The notes under the pieces were generated by a model, which was not told the origin of the DNA, made no database searches, and was given only the letters and a program-made list of their open reading frames with translations. From positions 2,914,001 to 2,978,000 of the forward strand of contig NZ_CP143545.1 in NCBI RefSeq assembly GCF_046237625.1: a stretch of 64,000 bases of DNA. Direction: 5' to 3'. The position numbers and the translations under genes were made by a program. Each line of letters starts with the position of its first letter. The first letter of the stretch is position 1. The stretch is from Paraperibacillus esterisolvens. Its GTDB lineage: Bacteria > Bacillota > Bacilli > Bacillales > DSM-1321. Positions 54,447 through 63,738 of this stretch are shown one piece after another.

Positions 54447-55370
54447 ATGAGAGAGATTTTGGCCTTTTCCATCTTCCTGCTGATCTTCCTGTCAGGAATG
54501 TCCATTCTGCGGATCGGCCTGTTCAACGCTTCCGGCGAAAAGCTGAAGCGGTTCTTGGAACGGACAACAAAAACCCCTGTCAAAGGGTTTTTTATGGGAA
54601 TCATCATAACAGGCATCCTGCAAAGCAGTTCTGCCGTAATGGTCATGACAATCGGACTCGTATCCTCGGGGAGCCTTACCTTCTCAAAGACCATCGGCAT
54701 CATACTCGGTACGAATGTCGGCTCAACCTTCACGACTGAATTCATGGCCATCCCTTTAGAGAAGTGGGCTGTGCCAGGCGCCCTGCTCGGGGCTGTACTC
54801 TGGCTGTTCCCCCATATTATTTGCAAAAGCACCGGGACCACATTGATTGGCTTGAGCTTTGTCATCACAGCCATCAACGGATTTAAGAATCTGGCCGGTC
54901 CTGTTTCGTCCCTCGATTCTGTCCAAAAGCTGCTGACAGGGATGGAAGATAATCTCTTCCTCGCTCTCTGCACCGGAATGGTCATTACTGCCATCATTCA
55001 CTCCAGCTCGGCCATGACAGGGATCGCCATGGGCTTTTTGGCAGCCGGTCAGATGGATATCCAGGCCGGAATCGCGATTATGCTGGGATCAAACATCGGC
55101 ACCTGCATCACGGCTTATATGGCTGCCTTTGGGGCGGGAAAAGAAGCCCGCTTTACTTCCTATGCCCATATCTGGCTTAACTTGATTGGGGCAGCGTTAT
55201 TTTACCCTTTAATTCCTGCCCTTGAAAAGCTTGTCTCTGCCCTGACCGAGGAAAAGGACTTAATGCTTGCCCATGCCAGTGTCATCTTCAATGTTGCTGT
55301 CTCATTGGCTGCACTTCCGTTTACAGATAAATTCACTGCATTGATCCTAAGATTTCATAACAAAAAATAA
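54447..55370 (+). CDS. yqeW: Na/Pi-cotransporter II-related protein (YqeW)
   Basis: 307 residues with eight or more hydrophobic segments and two repeated QSSSA/HSSSA motifs (ILQSSSAVM near 52 and IHSSSAMTG near 193), the mark of NptA-type sodium-phosphate cotransporters. ATG follows GGGGGTGTACGTTAA. If it imports phosphate, it complements the reduced pst locus at 12-13 kb. Confidence 0.9.
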   Translation: MREILAFSIFLLIFLSGMSILRIGLFNASGEKLKRFLERTTKTPVKGFFMGIIITGILQSSSAVMVMTIGLVSSGSLTFSKTIGIILGTNVGSTFTTEFMAIPLEKWAVPGALLGAVLWLFPHIICKSTGTTLIGLSFVITAINGFKNLAGPVSSLDSVQKLLTGMEDNLFLALCTGMVITAIIHSSSAMTGIAMGFLAAGQMDIQAGIAIMLGSNIGTCITAYMAAFGAGKEARFTSYAHIWLNLIGAALFYPLIPALEKLVSALTEEKDLMLAHASVIFNVAVSLAALPFTDKFTALILRFHNKK

Positions 55371-55372
55371 AA

Positions 55373-55415
55373 AGCTTATCCAGCCGGACGTAAACCAGTG
55401 GATAAGCTTTCTTTT
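55373..55415. terminator. Bidirectional terminator between yqeW and deoC
   Basis: AAAGCTTATCC/GGATAAGCTTT arms around a loop of about 17 nt, with T-rich ends on both strands. Confidence 0.82.
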
Positions 55416-56085
55416 AATAATCCGATTCTGCAGTCAAGCCGGACAGGATGGCCGGTCCGGCGCTGGCACCGATTCGATTAGCTCCGGCCTTCACCATTCT
55501 CAGCGCATCCTCTGTACTCCGGATACCACCGGAAGCTTTAACCCCGATATCAGGACCGACCGTCTTCCGCATGAGTTCAATATCCTCAATCACAGCCCCT
55601 CCGGTTGAAAATCCGGTGGACGTTTTGACGAAGCTGGCACCTGCTTTAACGGCGAGCTCGCATGCCCTTACCTTTTCTTCCTGGGTCAATAGGCTGGTCT
55701 CGATGATGACCTTGGTGAGCGCCTGTGCTCCCGCAGCATCCACTACCGCCTTAATATCACGTAAAACCAATTCATCATTTTTATCCCTAAGGGCGCCGAT
55801 ATTAATAACCATATCCACTTCCCCCGCGCCATTTTTAACAGCGTCTGCCGTCTCAAAGCTTTTTGTTTCAGGTGTGGCGGCCCCAAGAGGAAAACCGATT
55901 ACCGTGCAAACCTTCACTTCGGAATCCTTTAGGATATCTGCACAGAGCGCCACCCACGCAGGGTTCACGCAGACAGAGAAAAATCCATAGTCCCTGGCTT
56001 CCTGGCACAATTTCCTGATTTCAGCCTCTGTCACCTGCGGCTTCAAGGCTGTATGATCAATCAGCTTAGCAATATCATGTTTCAT
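55414..56085 (-). CDS. deoC: Deoxyribose-phosphate aldolase
   Basis: Splits 2-deoxyribose-5-phosphate into acetaldehyde and glyceraldehyde-3-phosphate. 223 residues, class I TIM barrel. The Schiff-base lysine is in FVKTSTGFS near 152, the second lysine in VKASGGIR near 182 and the aspartate in IDHTALKP. In B. subtilis deoC belongs to a nucleoside operon elsewhere; here it stands alone between mtaB and yqeW. Confidence 0.97.
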   Translation of the reverse strand: MKHDIAKLIDHTALKPQVTEAEIRKLCQEARDYGFFSVCVNPAWVALCADILKDSEVKVCTVIGFPLGAATPETKSFETADAVKNGAGEVDMVINIGALRDKNDELVLRDIKAVVDAAGAQALTKVIIETSLLTQEEKVRACELAVKAGASFVKTSTGFSTGGAVIEDIELMRKTVGPDIGVKASGGIRSTEDALRMVKAGANRIGASAGPAILSGLTAESDY

Positions 56086-56107
56086 GGAACGGCCCCCTTG
56101 ATCGTTT

Positions 56108-56211
56108 AATAAGGCTGGCTGACCCGGCTTTTAGCCCAGATCAGGCTGGAGGACTGGACTTACTCCTGCTGATATGGTCCGGTGCATCAAGTCCTTTTGG
56201 ACAGCCTTATT
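56108..56211. repeat. Inverted repeat between deoC and mtaB
   Basis: Arms AATAAGGCTG (56108-56117) and CAGCCTTATT (56202-56211) enclose 84 nt with smaller internal pairings such as GTCCAAAAGGAC. No T run follows, so a terminator is unlikely. It may be a structured leader of deoC or a small mobile repeat. Confidence 0.4.
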
Positions 56212-56214
56212 TCA

Positions 56215-57564
56215 TTATACGACAGCTTTCTCAATCTCTTCCACTTCATCTGCTACGCGGAGAAATTCTCCTTCATTATAAGGGTAACCTGCCTGTGTTA
56301 TTTTTACTCTGACCAATTTTCCGATCATGTCTTCGTTCGCAGGAATTACGACCTTCAGATAATTATCGGTATAGCCCACATACAGGCTGCCGTTTTCTTC
56401 TTCATTGAATTTCTCTTCCGGTATGATTTCGAGAACTTCGCCTTCAAATTGGGAAGCATATTCTTTGGCAAGCTGGTCTGAAAGAGCAATCAAACGATGG
56501 ACACGTTCATTTTTCACTTCTTCATCAATCTGTCCATCCATCCGCGCAGCCGGCGTTCCTGTCCGTTTGGAATAAGGAAATACATGGAGCTCGGAGAACC
56601 TGTGTGCTTTGATAAAATCATAGGTTTCCATAAATTCTTCTTCTGTCTCACCAGGAAAACCGACAATAACATCCGAAGTCAAAGCAAGGCCGGGCAGTGC
56701 TTCCCGGAGCCTGGCAAGGCGTTCAGCAAATGCTTCCATTGTATATTTCCGCCGCATTCTCTTCAATACGGAATTAGATCCGGATTGAAGAGGCACATGA
56801 AGATGCCTTACTACCTTTTTCGATTCTTTAAGAACTTCAATGACTTCATCTGAAATCTGGCTGGCCTCTATAGAGGAAATCCGGATTCTTTTTAACCCTT
56901 TAACTTCCTCAAGATCCTTAAGGAGCATGGCAAGATTATAGTCTTTTAAATCCTCCCCATAACCTCCCGTATGAATGCCGGTAAGTACTATTTCCTTATA
57001 GCCGGCGTTTACCAGCTGCTCTGCCTGCCTGATGACTTCCTCGGGATTCCTGGACCTCATTAAGCCGCGTGCCCACGGGATGATGCAGAAGGTACAGAAA
57101 TTATTGCAGCCTTCTTGTATCTTTAGGGATGCACGGGTCCGGTCTGTAAATGCCGGAACATCCAATTCCTCATACACCCTCGATTTCATGATGTTGCCTA
57201 CACCATTAATAGGCTGACGCTCTTCTTTGAATTGTTCAATATAATCTAGCATCTTAACCCTGTCTTGTGTTCCAACTACGATATCAACACCAGGAATGGC
57301 CATTATTTCTGCGGGTGAAGTCTGGGCATAACAGCCTGTTACGCAGATAACTGCATCCGGATTCTTCCTTATGGCCCTCCTGATCACCTGGCGGCTCTTT
57401 TTATCTCCTGTATTGGTTACGGTACAAGTATTGACCACATAGACATCTGCTGTTGATTCATATTCCACCCGGTCATAGCCGGCACCTTTAAATAACTGCC
57501 AGATAGCCTCGGTTTCATAGTGGTTAACCTTACACCCTAAGGTATGAAACGCTACTGTTGCCAA
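56215..57564 (-). CDS. mtaB: tRNA t6A37 methylthiotransferase MtaB
   Basis: Radical-SAM enzyme turning t6A37 into ms2t6A37 in tRNA. 449 residues: UPF0004 domain with cysteines in TLGCKVNHYE, NTCTVT and VTGCYAQ; radical-SAM CNNFCTFC near 155; TRAM domain at about 375-437. TTG at 57564 was chosen (GAGGTG six bases upstream; B. subtilis begins ATVAFHT); GTG at 57573 is an alternative. Confidence 0.95.
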   Translation of the reverse strand: MATVAFHTLGCKVNHYETEAIWQLFKGAGYDRVEYESTADVYVVNTCTVTNTGDKKSRQVIRRAIRKNPDAVICVTGCYAQTSPAEIMAIPGVDIVVGTQDRVKMLDYIEQFKEERQPINGVGNIMKSRVYEELDVPAFTDRTRASLKIQEGCNNFCTFCIIPWARGLMRSRNPEEVIRQAEQLVNAGYKEIVLTGIHTGGYGEDLKDYNLAMLLKDLEEVKGLKRIRISSIEASQISDEVIEVLKESKKVVRHLHVPLQSGSNSVLKRMRRKYTMEAFAERLARLREALPGLALTSDVIVGFPGETEEEFMETYDFIKAHRFSELHVFPYSKRTGTPAARMDGQIDEEVKNERVHRLIALSDQLAKEYASQFEGEVLEIIPEEKFNEEENGSLYVGYTDNYLKVVIPANEDMIGKLVRVKITQAGYPYNEGEFLRVADEVEEIEKAVV

Positions 57565-57569
57565 ATGAA

Positions 57570-58322
57570 TCACCTCATTAATTCTGTATGATAGGAAATG
57601 GCGGAAAGGGCATAAAGCGGGGCTGTTTCAGTCCTTAGTATCCTCGGCCCCAGGCCGCATGCCAAAAATCCGGCTTCCTTCAGCTTCATTATTTCTTCAG
57701 GCGTAAAGCCGCCCTCCGGCCCAAAAACCATAAAAATGGAGTCATGGTCATTCAGCCGGTTTAAAACCTGTGATAGTACGGTAGATTCACCCTGCTTAGC
57801 TTCTTCTTCATAAGCTATCAGCTTGTGCGGGTAGGTTTCAGACACCTTCAATAATTCACTGAACCTGATCGGGCTGTGAACCTCAGGCATTGCTGCCCTG
57901 TGGGATTGTTCTGCCGCTTCTTTTGCTATCTTCTGAAGCCTTTCCTGCTTCTTAGCCGCTTTTTTGTCATCCCACTTGACAACGGAGCGGGCTGCAACAA
58001 AAGGGACAAATTCAGCTGCTCCAAGCTCGGTCCCTTTTTGCACGATATAATCCAATTTATCCCCTTTGGGCAGGCCGCTGGCAATTGCCACTTTCACAGG
58101 CATTTCCTTGCTTTCATCCTTCCATTCTATAATGGAGCCTGCAATGCTTTCATTAGCAATTTCTGTAATTTCCACCAGGGCAGTTTTATCCCTGCCGGCC
58201 ACACATAAAATTTTATCGCCAGGCTTTCCACGGAGTACATTCGCCAGATGATGAAAATCATCGCCTGATATGAATACACTACCGTCCTTTATATTTTCCT
58301 CAGAGATAAAGTAACGCTGCAT
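57570..58322 (-). CDS. rsmE: 16S rRNA (uracil1498-N3)-methyltransferase
   Basis: Methylates U1498 of 16S rRNA. 250 residues: PUA-like N-terminus (1-70) and SPOUT knot with GPEGGFTPEE near 195 and LGPRILRTETAPL near 222. ATG 58322 follows AAGGAAGGG; the open frame upstream to 58433 has no ribosome site. Confidence 0.95.
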   Translation of the reverse strand: MQRYFISEENIKDGSVFISGDDFHHLANVLRGKPGDKILCVAGRDKTALVEITEIANESIAGSIIEWKDESKEMPVKVAIASGLPKGDKLDYIVQKGTELGAAEFVPFVAARSVVKWDDKKAAKKQERLQKIAKEAAEQSHRAAMPEVHSPIRFSELLKVSETYPHKLIAYEEEAKQGESTVLSQVLNRLNDHDSIFMVFGPEGGFTPEEIMKLKEAGFLACGLGPRILRTETAPLYALSAISYHTELMR

Positions 58323-58405
58323 CTGCAACCCTTCCTTCGCAATTAATGCGTCCTGCTGAATCTCAATAAAAAGAAAGCAGAGGAAGGCCCTCCACTTCCC
58401 CTTAT

Positions 58406-59341
58406 TTATTTCTTTGCAATGATGGCAACCCAATCATCCATCTGTATCGTTTCTTCTATTTCAAAGCCGCATGAAAGGAGTTCTTCCTTCACTTCGTCTT
58501 TTTTCTGCCTGATAATACCTGAGGCTATAAAATAACCGCCAGGCTTCACTACCTCAATAACATCCCTGGCAAAGCGGATGATTACCTCAGCCAAAATATT
58601 GGCCACCACCACGTCTGCCTGTTCTGAAATGCCATCCACCAGGTTATTCTGCGAAACATTCACGACGTGCTGGACTTTGTTCAGCTTCACATTCAGCTTT
58701 GCAGCCTGTACAGCTACATCATCCAGATCCAATGCTTCAACGCGGCGTGCGCCAAGCAGAGCGGCAGCAATACTTAGGACACCTGAGCCCGTTCCAACAT
58801 CGACAACCATATCATCTTCCTGCACTGTTCTCTCGAGGGACTGAATACACATGACTGTAGTCGGGTGGGTGCCTGTTCCAAATGCCATCCCTGGATCGAG
58901 TTCTATGATCAGCTCATCAGTATTCACAGGTGAATACTCTTCCCAAGTAGGCACAATGGTAAATCGGTCTGAAATTTTCACTGGATTATAATATTTCTTC
59001 CAGGCCGTTGCCCACTCTTCTTCATTTACTTCGCTGATGGTAATCTGGTTCCTGCCCAGGTCAATATCATAAAGCAGGAGGCTGTTGATGGCTTCCTTTA
59101 TTTCTTCAACCGCCTCGCCAAGAAAGCTGTTAACCGGCAGATAGGCTTTTACGATGACACCTTCTTCAGGATAATCATTTTTATTGAGCTGGTAGATTTC
59201 ACCGAATCTGTCTTCTCGCTCTTTATATAACTCGGAAGGATCTTCTATAACGACGCCGCTCGCACCTGCTTCATGCAGGACGTTAGAGACAGGCTCCACT
59301 GCTTCGTTTGTTGTATGGATTGAGATTTCCGACCATTTCAT
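58406..59341 (-). CDS. prmA: Ribosomal protein L11 methyltransferase
   Basis: Trimethylates ribosomal protein L11. 311 residues: N-terminal L11-binding domain (1-70), linker, SAM Rossmann domain with VVDVGTGSGVLSIAA near 178 and VVANILAEVI near 242. ATG follows AGGAGC; 23 nt after dnaJ. Confidence 0.96.
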   Translation of the reverse strand: MKWSEISIHTTNEAVEPVSNVLHEAGASGVVIEDPSELYKEREDRFGEIYQLNKNDYPEEGVIVKAYLPVNSFLGEAVEEIKEAINSLLLYDIDLGRNQITISEVNEEEWATAWKKYYNPVKISDRFTIVPTWEEYSPVNTDELIIELDPGMAFGTGTHPTTVMCIQSLERTVQEDDMVVDVGTGSGVLSIAAALLGARRVEALDLDDVAVQAAKLNVKLNKVQHVVNVSQNNLVDGISEQADVVVANILAEVIIRFARDVIEVVKPGGYFIASGIIRQKKDEVKEELLSCGFEIEETIQMDDWVAIIAKK

Positions 59342-59364
59342 TTTTCTACCAGCTCCTAAATAAA

Positions 59365-60489
59365 TTAATCTCCCTTGATGGCCCGTTTCACTTTTGCAAA
59401 AAAGCCCTCTTCTTGCTCATCAGGCGTATTCTGCCCGCTTAATTCCGCAAATTCCCTAAGCAGCTGTTTCTGCCTGTCGGTCAGTTTGGTCGGTGTCACA
59501 ACGCGTATCGTAATATGCTGGTCTCCCTGCCCATAACCCCTGACATTTGGCACACCCTTGCCCTTTAATCGGAATGTCTTTCCGTTCTGTGTTCCTGCCG
59601 GTATCTTCAAGCTGACTCTGCCATGCAGGGTTGGAACAAGAATTTCATCCCCAAGTGATGCCTGGACCACAGTGACCGGCATTTCACACAGGATATCGTC
59701 TCCCCTGCGTTTAAAGAATTCGTGTCCCCTGACCTGGAATACTACGTATAAATCTCCTGGAGGTCCTCCATTCACACCCGGTTCACCCTGGCCGGAAACA
59801 CGGAGCTGCTGTCCGTCATCTATACCAGCAGGGATGTTGACATGAATTTTCTTGCGCTTGGTGACTGTTCCCTCTCCGCCGCAAGTCGAGCATTTGTGAG
59901 GAATGATCTTCCCGGTTCCCTGACAATGGTTACACACACGCCGGTTGACTATCTTGCCGAATGGCGTATTCTGTTCTACATTCAGCTGGCCAGATCCATG
60001 ACAGTGCGAGCAGGTTTCTGGCTTGGTTCCCGGTTTAGCTCCAGTCCCAAAGCATGTTTCACACTCTTCGTCCCGCGGAATTTCAATGTCCGTTTCCTTG
60101 CCAAAAACGGCCTCTTCAAATTGAAGGGTCATGGTGTACTGCAGATCACTGCCCTGGCGCGGAGCGTTAGGATCCCTTCTGCGGCCCCCGCCGCCAAAAA
60201 AGGTACTGAATATATCTTCAAAACCGCCAAAGCCGCCAAAGTCAGCACCGCCAAAGCCGCCGCCCATGTTAGGGTCGGTGTGGCCGAACTGATCGTAATG
60301 CGCCTTTTTCTGGTCATCGCTTAATACTTCATAAGCTTCCTTGATTTCCTTAAACTTATCAGCAGCATCCGCTTCCTTATTTATATCAGGATGATACTTT
60401 TTGGAAAGCTTGCGATAGGCTTTTTTCACTTCATCCTTTGAAGCACCCTTGCCCACTCCCAGGACTTCATAATGATCTCGTTTGCTCAT
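59365..60489 (-). CDS. dnaJ: Co-chaperone DnaJ
   Basis: Stimulates DnaK ATPase and delivers unfolded substrates. 374 residues: J domain with HPD (KYHPDIN near 33), G/F-rich region (75-105), four CxxCxGxG zinc repeats (CETCFGTG to CSTCGGEG, 145-210), then the substrate domains. ATG follows GGAGTGAG. Separated from dnaK by a terminator and a repeat array. Confidence 0.98.
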   Translation of the reverse strand: MSKRDHYEVLGVGKGASKDEVKKAYRKLSKKYHPDINKEADAADKFKEIKEAYEVLSDDQKKAHYDQFGHTDPNMGGGFGGADFGGFGGFEDIFSTFFGGGGRRRDPNAPRQGSDLQYTMTLQFEEAVFGKETDIEIPRDEECETCFGTGAKPGTKPETCSHCHGSGQLNVEQNTPFGKIVNRRVCNHCQGTGKIIPHKCSTCGGEGTVTKRKKIHVNIPAGIDDGQQLRVSGQGEPGVNGGPPGDLYVVFQVRGHEFFKRRGDDILCEMPVTVVQASLGDEILVPTLHGRVSLKIPAGTQNGKTFRLKGKGVPNVRGYGQGDQHITIRVVTPTKLTDRQKQLLREFAELSGQNTPDEQEEGFFAKVKRAIKGD

Positions 60490-60524
60490 TTATTTACTCA
60501 CTCCAGATTCTTCACATAAAGATT

Positions 60525-60554
60525 ATTTTATCATTCGGACTAACAGCAATGCAA
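60525..60554 (-). promoter_or_regulatory. Possible promoter of dnaJ
   Basis: -35 TTGCAT (60549-60554), 18-nt spacer, -10 TAAAAT (60525-60530) on the minus strand, close to the dnaJ start. Weak match; proposed because the dnaK terminator and the repeats separate dnaJ from the hrcA promoter. Confidence 0.35.
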
Positions 60555-60653
60555 TAAGGAATAATGGCGGCCTCTGCATAAGTAACTTAAGGAATGGAAT
60601 CACCGCGCCGCGGGCGGGCGATTGTCCCTCTCCCATCTGGCACGCTGCACGCC

Positions 60654-61118
60654 AGGTCTCTGCCGGGAAAACCGCAGGCACCGGTTCAGGCTTTTCTTGA
60701 TGTCCAGCCTTCTCCTGTGACCTTCGAGTCATAAGCCGTCCGATCTGTGGAAAGGAAACCCTCTTTCCACCGCCCGGCCGTCTTATGCTTGTCAGGTCTC
60801 TGCCGGGAAAACCGCCGGCATCGGTTCAGGCTTTTCTTGATGTCCAGCCTTCTCCTGTGACCTTCGAGTCATAAGCCGTCCGATCTGTGGAAAGGAAACC
60901 CTCTTTCCACCGCCCGGCCGTCTTATGCTTGTCAGGTCGCTGCCGGGAAAACCGCCGGCACCGGTTCAGGCTTTTCTTGATGTCTAGCCTTCTCCTGAGA
61001 CCTTCGAGTCATAAGCCGTCCGATCTGTGGAAAGGAAACCCTCTTTCCACCGCCCGGCCGTCTTATGCTTGTCAGGTCGCTGCCGGGAAAACCGCCGGCA
61101 CCGGTTCAGGCTTTTCTA
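60654..61118. repeat. Tandem array of a 140-bp hairpin unit between dnaK and dnaJ
   Basis: Three complete 140-bp units begin at 60654, 60794 and 60934, and a partial fourth at 61074 ends near 61118. Copies differ at only a few positions. Each unit holds a 99-nt core (60690-60788, 60830-60928, 60970-61068) folding as CATAAGNCGNCCG...GTGGAAAG/CTTTCCAC...CTTATG, plus a 41-nt GC-rich linker. The core matches the single element at 24883-24981. The 684-nt gap between dnaJ and dnaK contains this array, the dnaK terminator and no gene. Confidence 0.93.
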
Positions 61119-61156
61119 TTAAAAAAAGCCAAAGTCAAGATATCCTGACTTTGACT
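61119..61156 (-). terminator. Terminator after dnaK
   Basis: GTCAAAGTCA with its partner TTGACTTTGGC, followed by TTTTTTTAATAG on the minus strand. Confidence 0.82.
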
Positions 61157-61173
61157 TTTTTCGATTGAATCTA

Positions 61174-63006
61174 TTACTTGTCGTCTTTAACTTCTGTGTA
61201 TTCGGCATCGACGATGTTGTCATCGTCATTTGAGCCGGCGCCTGGACCTGCCTGGCCTTCAGCCTGCTGTGCTTTGGCTGCTTCTTCATATAGCTTCACA
61301 GTAAGATTTTGAACGATTTCCTGAAGTGCATCCTTTTTCTCGCGGATTTCATTCAGGTCATTCTTTTCAATCGCTGCTTTAAGAGCTTCTTTTGCTTCCT
61401 CTGCCTTTGCAGTTTCCGCTTCATCCACTTTGCCTTCCAGATCTTTCATTGTTTTTTCAGTCTGGAATACGAGCTGGTCTGCTTCATTGCGAAGCTCCAC
61501 TTCTTCTTTGCGCTGCTTGTCGGCATCTGCGTTTTCTTCTGCTTCGCGGACCATGCGCTGAATTTCATCTTCTGAAAGTCCTGAAGAAGATTTAATGGTG
61601 ATGGTCTGTTCTTTGTTTGTACCAAGATCTTTGGCTCGTACGCTTACAATACCATTTTTATCGATATCAAAGGATACTTCGATCTGAGGTACTCCGCGCG
61701 GTGCCGGCGGAATGTCGCTCAATTGGAAACGTCCAAGCGTCTTGTTGTCGGCAGCCATTGGGCGTTCACCCTGAAGCACATGGATATCAACGGCTGTCTG
61801 GCTGTCAGCGGCAGTTGAAAATACCTGTGATTTGCTTGTAGGGATAGTTGTATTTCTGTCGATCAGTTTAGTGAAAACTCCACCCATTGTTTCAATGCCA
61901 AGTGATAGAGGCGTTACATCCAGAAGGACAACATCCTTAACATCTCCTGTAAGTACTCCGCCCTGGATAGCAGCACCCATCGCCACTACTTCATCCGGAT
62001 TTACACCTTTGCTCGGCTCTTTTCCAACAGCCTTGCGGATTGCTTCCTGGACAGCAGGGATACGGGTAGAACCGCCTACGAGGATAACTTTATCTATTTC
62101 AGCAGGAGTCAAGCCGGCATCTTTCATAGCCTGGCGGGTTGGACCCATAGTACGCTCTACAAGGCTTGAAGAGATTTCATCAAACTTGGCGCGTGAAAGA
62201 GTAACCTCAAGGTGAAGAGGACCTGCATCGCCAGCCGTGATGAATGGCAGTGAAATCTGTGTGGAAGTCACACCTGAAAGATCTTTCTTAGCCTTTTCAG
62301 CAGCATCTTTCAAACGCTGAAGGGCCATTTTATCCTTGGAAAGATCAATTCCATTTTCTTTTCTGAACTGCTCTACTAAATAATCGATGATTACCTGGTC
62401 AAAGTCATCTCCGCCAAGCTTGTTATCACCGGCAGTTGCTTTAACTTCAAACACGCCGTCCCCAAGTTCAAGGATGGATACATCAAAAGTACCGCCGCCC
62501 AGGTCAAATACAAGGATGGTCTGGTCTTCGTCCATTTTATCAAGGCCGTATGCAAGAGCTGCGGCAGTAGGCTCATTGATGATACGTTCCACTTCAAGGC
62601 CCGCAATCTGTCCTGCATCTTTAGTTGCCTGTCTTTCGGCATCATTGAAGTAAGCCGGAACAGTGATAACCGCTTTTGTCACTTTCTCGCCAAGGTATTC
62701 TTCCGCATAGCCCTTCAGGTATTGAAGGATGATAGCAGAAACTTCCTGCGGGGAATATTCCTTGCCTTCAATCGTTTCCTTATGGGAAGTACCCATGTGG
62801 CGCTTGATTGAAATGATGGTATTCGGGTTGGTGATAGACTGGCGTTTAGCTACTTCCCCAACCTGGCGCTCCCCATTCTTGAATGCTACAACGGATGGAG
62901 TGGTGCGGTTGCCCTCCGGATTTGGTATTACCTTTGGTTCTCCGCCTTCTAACACGGAAACACATGAGTTTGTGGTTCCTAAGTCAATTCCGATAATTTT
63001 GCTCAT
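61174..63006 (-). CDS. dnaK: Chaperone DnaK (Hsp70)
   Basis: ATP-driven folding chaperone. 610 residues: nucleotide-binding domain with IGIDLGTTNSCV, VPAYFNDAERQATKDAG, FDLGGGTFDVS and LVGGSTRIPAVQ; the substrate-binding domain (about 370-480) and a helical lid with a Gly/Asp/Asn-rich end. The gap in the N-terminal lobe is of the Gram-positive type. ATG follows GGGAGGCCATCAAAC. Confidence 0.99.
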   Translation of the reverse strand: MSKIIGIDLGTTNSCVSVLEGGEPKVIPNPEGNRTTPSVVAFKNGERQVGEVAKRQSITNPNTIISIKRHMGTSHKETIEGKEYSPQEVSAIILQYLKGYAEEYLGEKVTKAVITVPAYFNDAERQATKDAGQIAGLEVERIINEPTAAALAYGLDKMDEDQTILVFDLGGGTFDVSILELGDGVFEVKATAGDNKLGGDDFDQVIIDYLVEQFRKENGIDLSKDKMALQRLKDAAEKAKKDLSGVTSTQISLPFITAGDAGPLHLEVTLSRAKFDEISSSLVERTMGPTRQAMKDAGLTPAEIDKVILVGGSTRIPAVQEAIRKAVGKEPSKGVNPDEVVAMGAAIQGGVLTGDVKDVVLLDVTPLSLGIETMGGVFTKLIDRNTTIPTSKSQVFSTAADSQTAVDIHVLQGERPMAADNKTLGRFQLSDIPPAPRGVPQIEVSFDIDKNGIVSVRAKDLGTNKEQTITIKSSSGLSEDEIQRMVREAEENADADKQRKEEVELRNEADQLVFQTEKTMKDLEGKVDEAETAKAEEAKEALKAAIEKNDLNEIREKKDALQEIVQNLTVKLYEEAAKAQQAEGQAGPGAGSNDDDNIVDAEYTEVKDDK

Positions 63007-63040
63007 GTTTGATGGCCTCCCTGAATTTTTATGTAACCAT

Positions 63041-63628
63041 TTACTGGTTTACTTTCACCATTGAAGGGCGAATGACACGGTCTTTCAACATATACCCTTT
63101 TTGGAATTCATCTACAACAATGTTGGATTCGAATTCTGCATCTTCAACCTGCATGACCGCCTGGTGGAGATGCGGGTCAAACGGCTTGCCTGCTGCTTCG
63201 ATTGGCTCAACGCCTTCTTTCTTGAGTGCGTCAAGGATGCCATTGTAAATCATCTGCATGCCTTGAAGGAGAGTTTTTGTCTGCTCGCTCTCCGCTTCAA
63301 TGCTCATTGCACGCTCAAGATTGTCAAGTGCAGGAAGCAGATCAGTGACCAGGCTTTGTGCCCTGTACTTGCTGGCTGCTTCCTGGTCAAGCCTTGCACG
63401 CCGTCTGGAATTGTCAAAATCAGCCTGCAGGCGCAGATAACGGTTATCCAGTTCTTCTATTTTAGCTTCCAGCTCTGCTATTTGCTTATCGGCAGCCCCT
63501 GTGTCGTTGCCGGTTTCACCAGCTTCTTCCGGTGCAGCCGCCTCATCAAATATCACTTCAGCCTGCTCTGCTGTTTCATTGGAAGCGTCAGTTTCGGATG
63601 GGTTTGCATTTTTTCGTTCTTCTGTCAT
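63041..63628 (-). CDS. grpE: Nucleotide exchange factor GrpE
   Basis: Releases ADP from DnaK. 195 residues: acidic disordered N-terminus (1-50), long coiled coil (52-110) and a beta-wing (about 135-190) ending VIRPSMVKVNQ. ATG 63628 follows GGGAGGTGAAATTC; 34 nt before dnaK. Confidence 0.96.
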   Translation of the reverse strand: MTEERKNANPSETDASNETAEQAEVIFDEAAAPEEAGETGNDTGAADKQIAELEAKIEELDNRYLRLQADFDNSRRRARLDQEAASKYRAQSLVTDLLPALDNLERAMSIEAESEQTKTLLQGMQMIYNGILDALKKEGVEPIEAAGKPFDPHLHQAVMQVEDAEFESNIVVDEFQKGYMLKDRVIRPSMVKVNQ

Positions 63629-63738
63629 GAATTTCACCTCCCTAAAAGTGTAACATATGCTGCGGTTTATACAATCAAAGAGACATCCGCGCACTGCCTC
63701 TTAGGCATGCGGCAGCGGGCGGCCCTCAGGAGCCGCGG

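Noticed and set aside
60654..61118. CRISPR array
   Set aside because: The whole 140-bp unit, including the would-be spacer, is nearly identical between copies, and no cas gene is present.
60887..61168. Plus-strand ORF inside the repeat array
   Set aside because: It is an open frame produced by a repeat unit whose 140-bp period is not a multiple of three, with no ribosome site.
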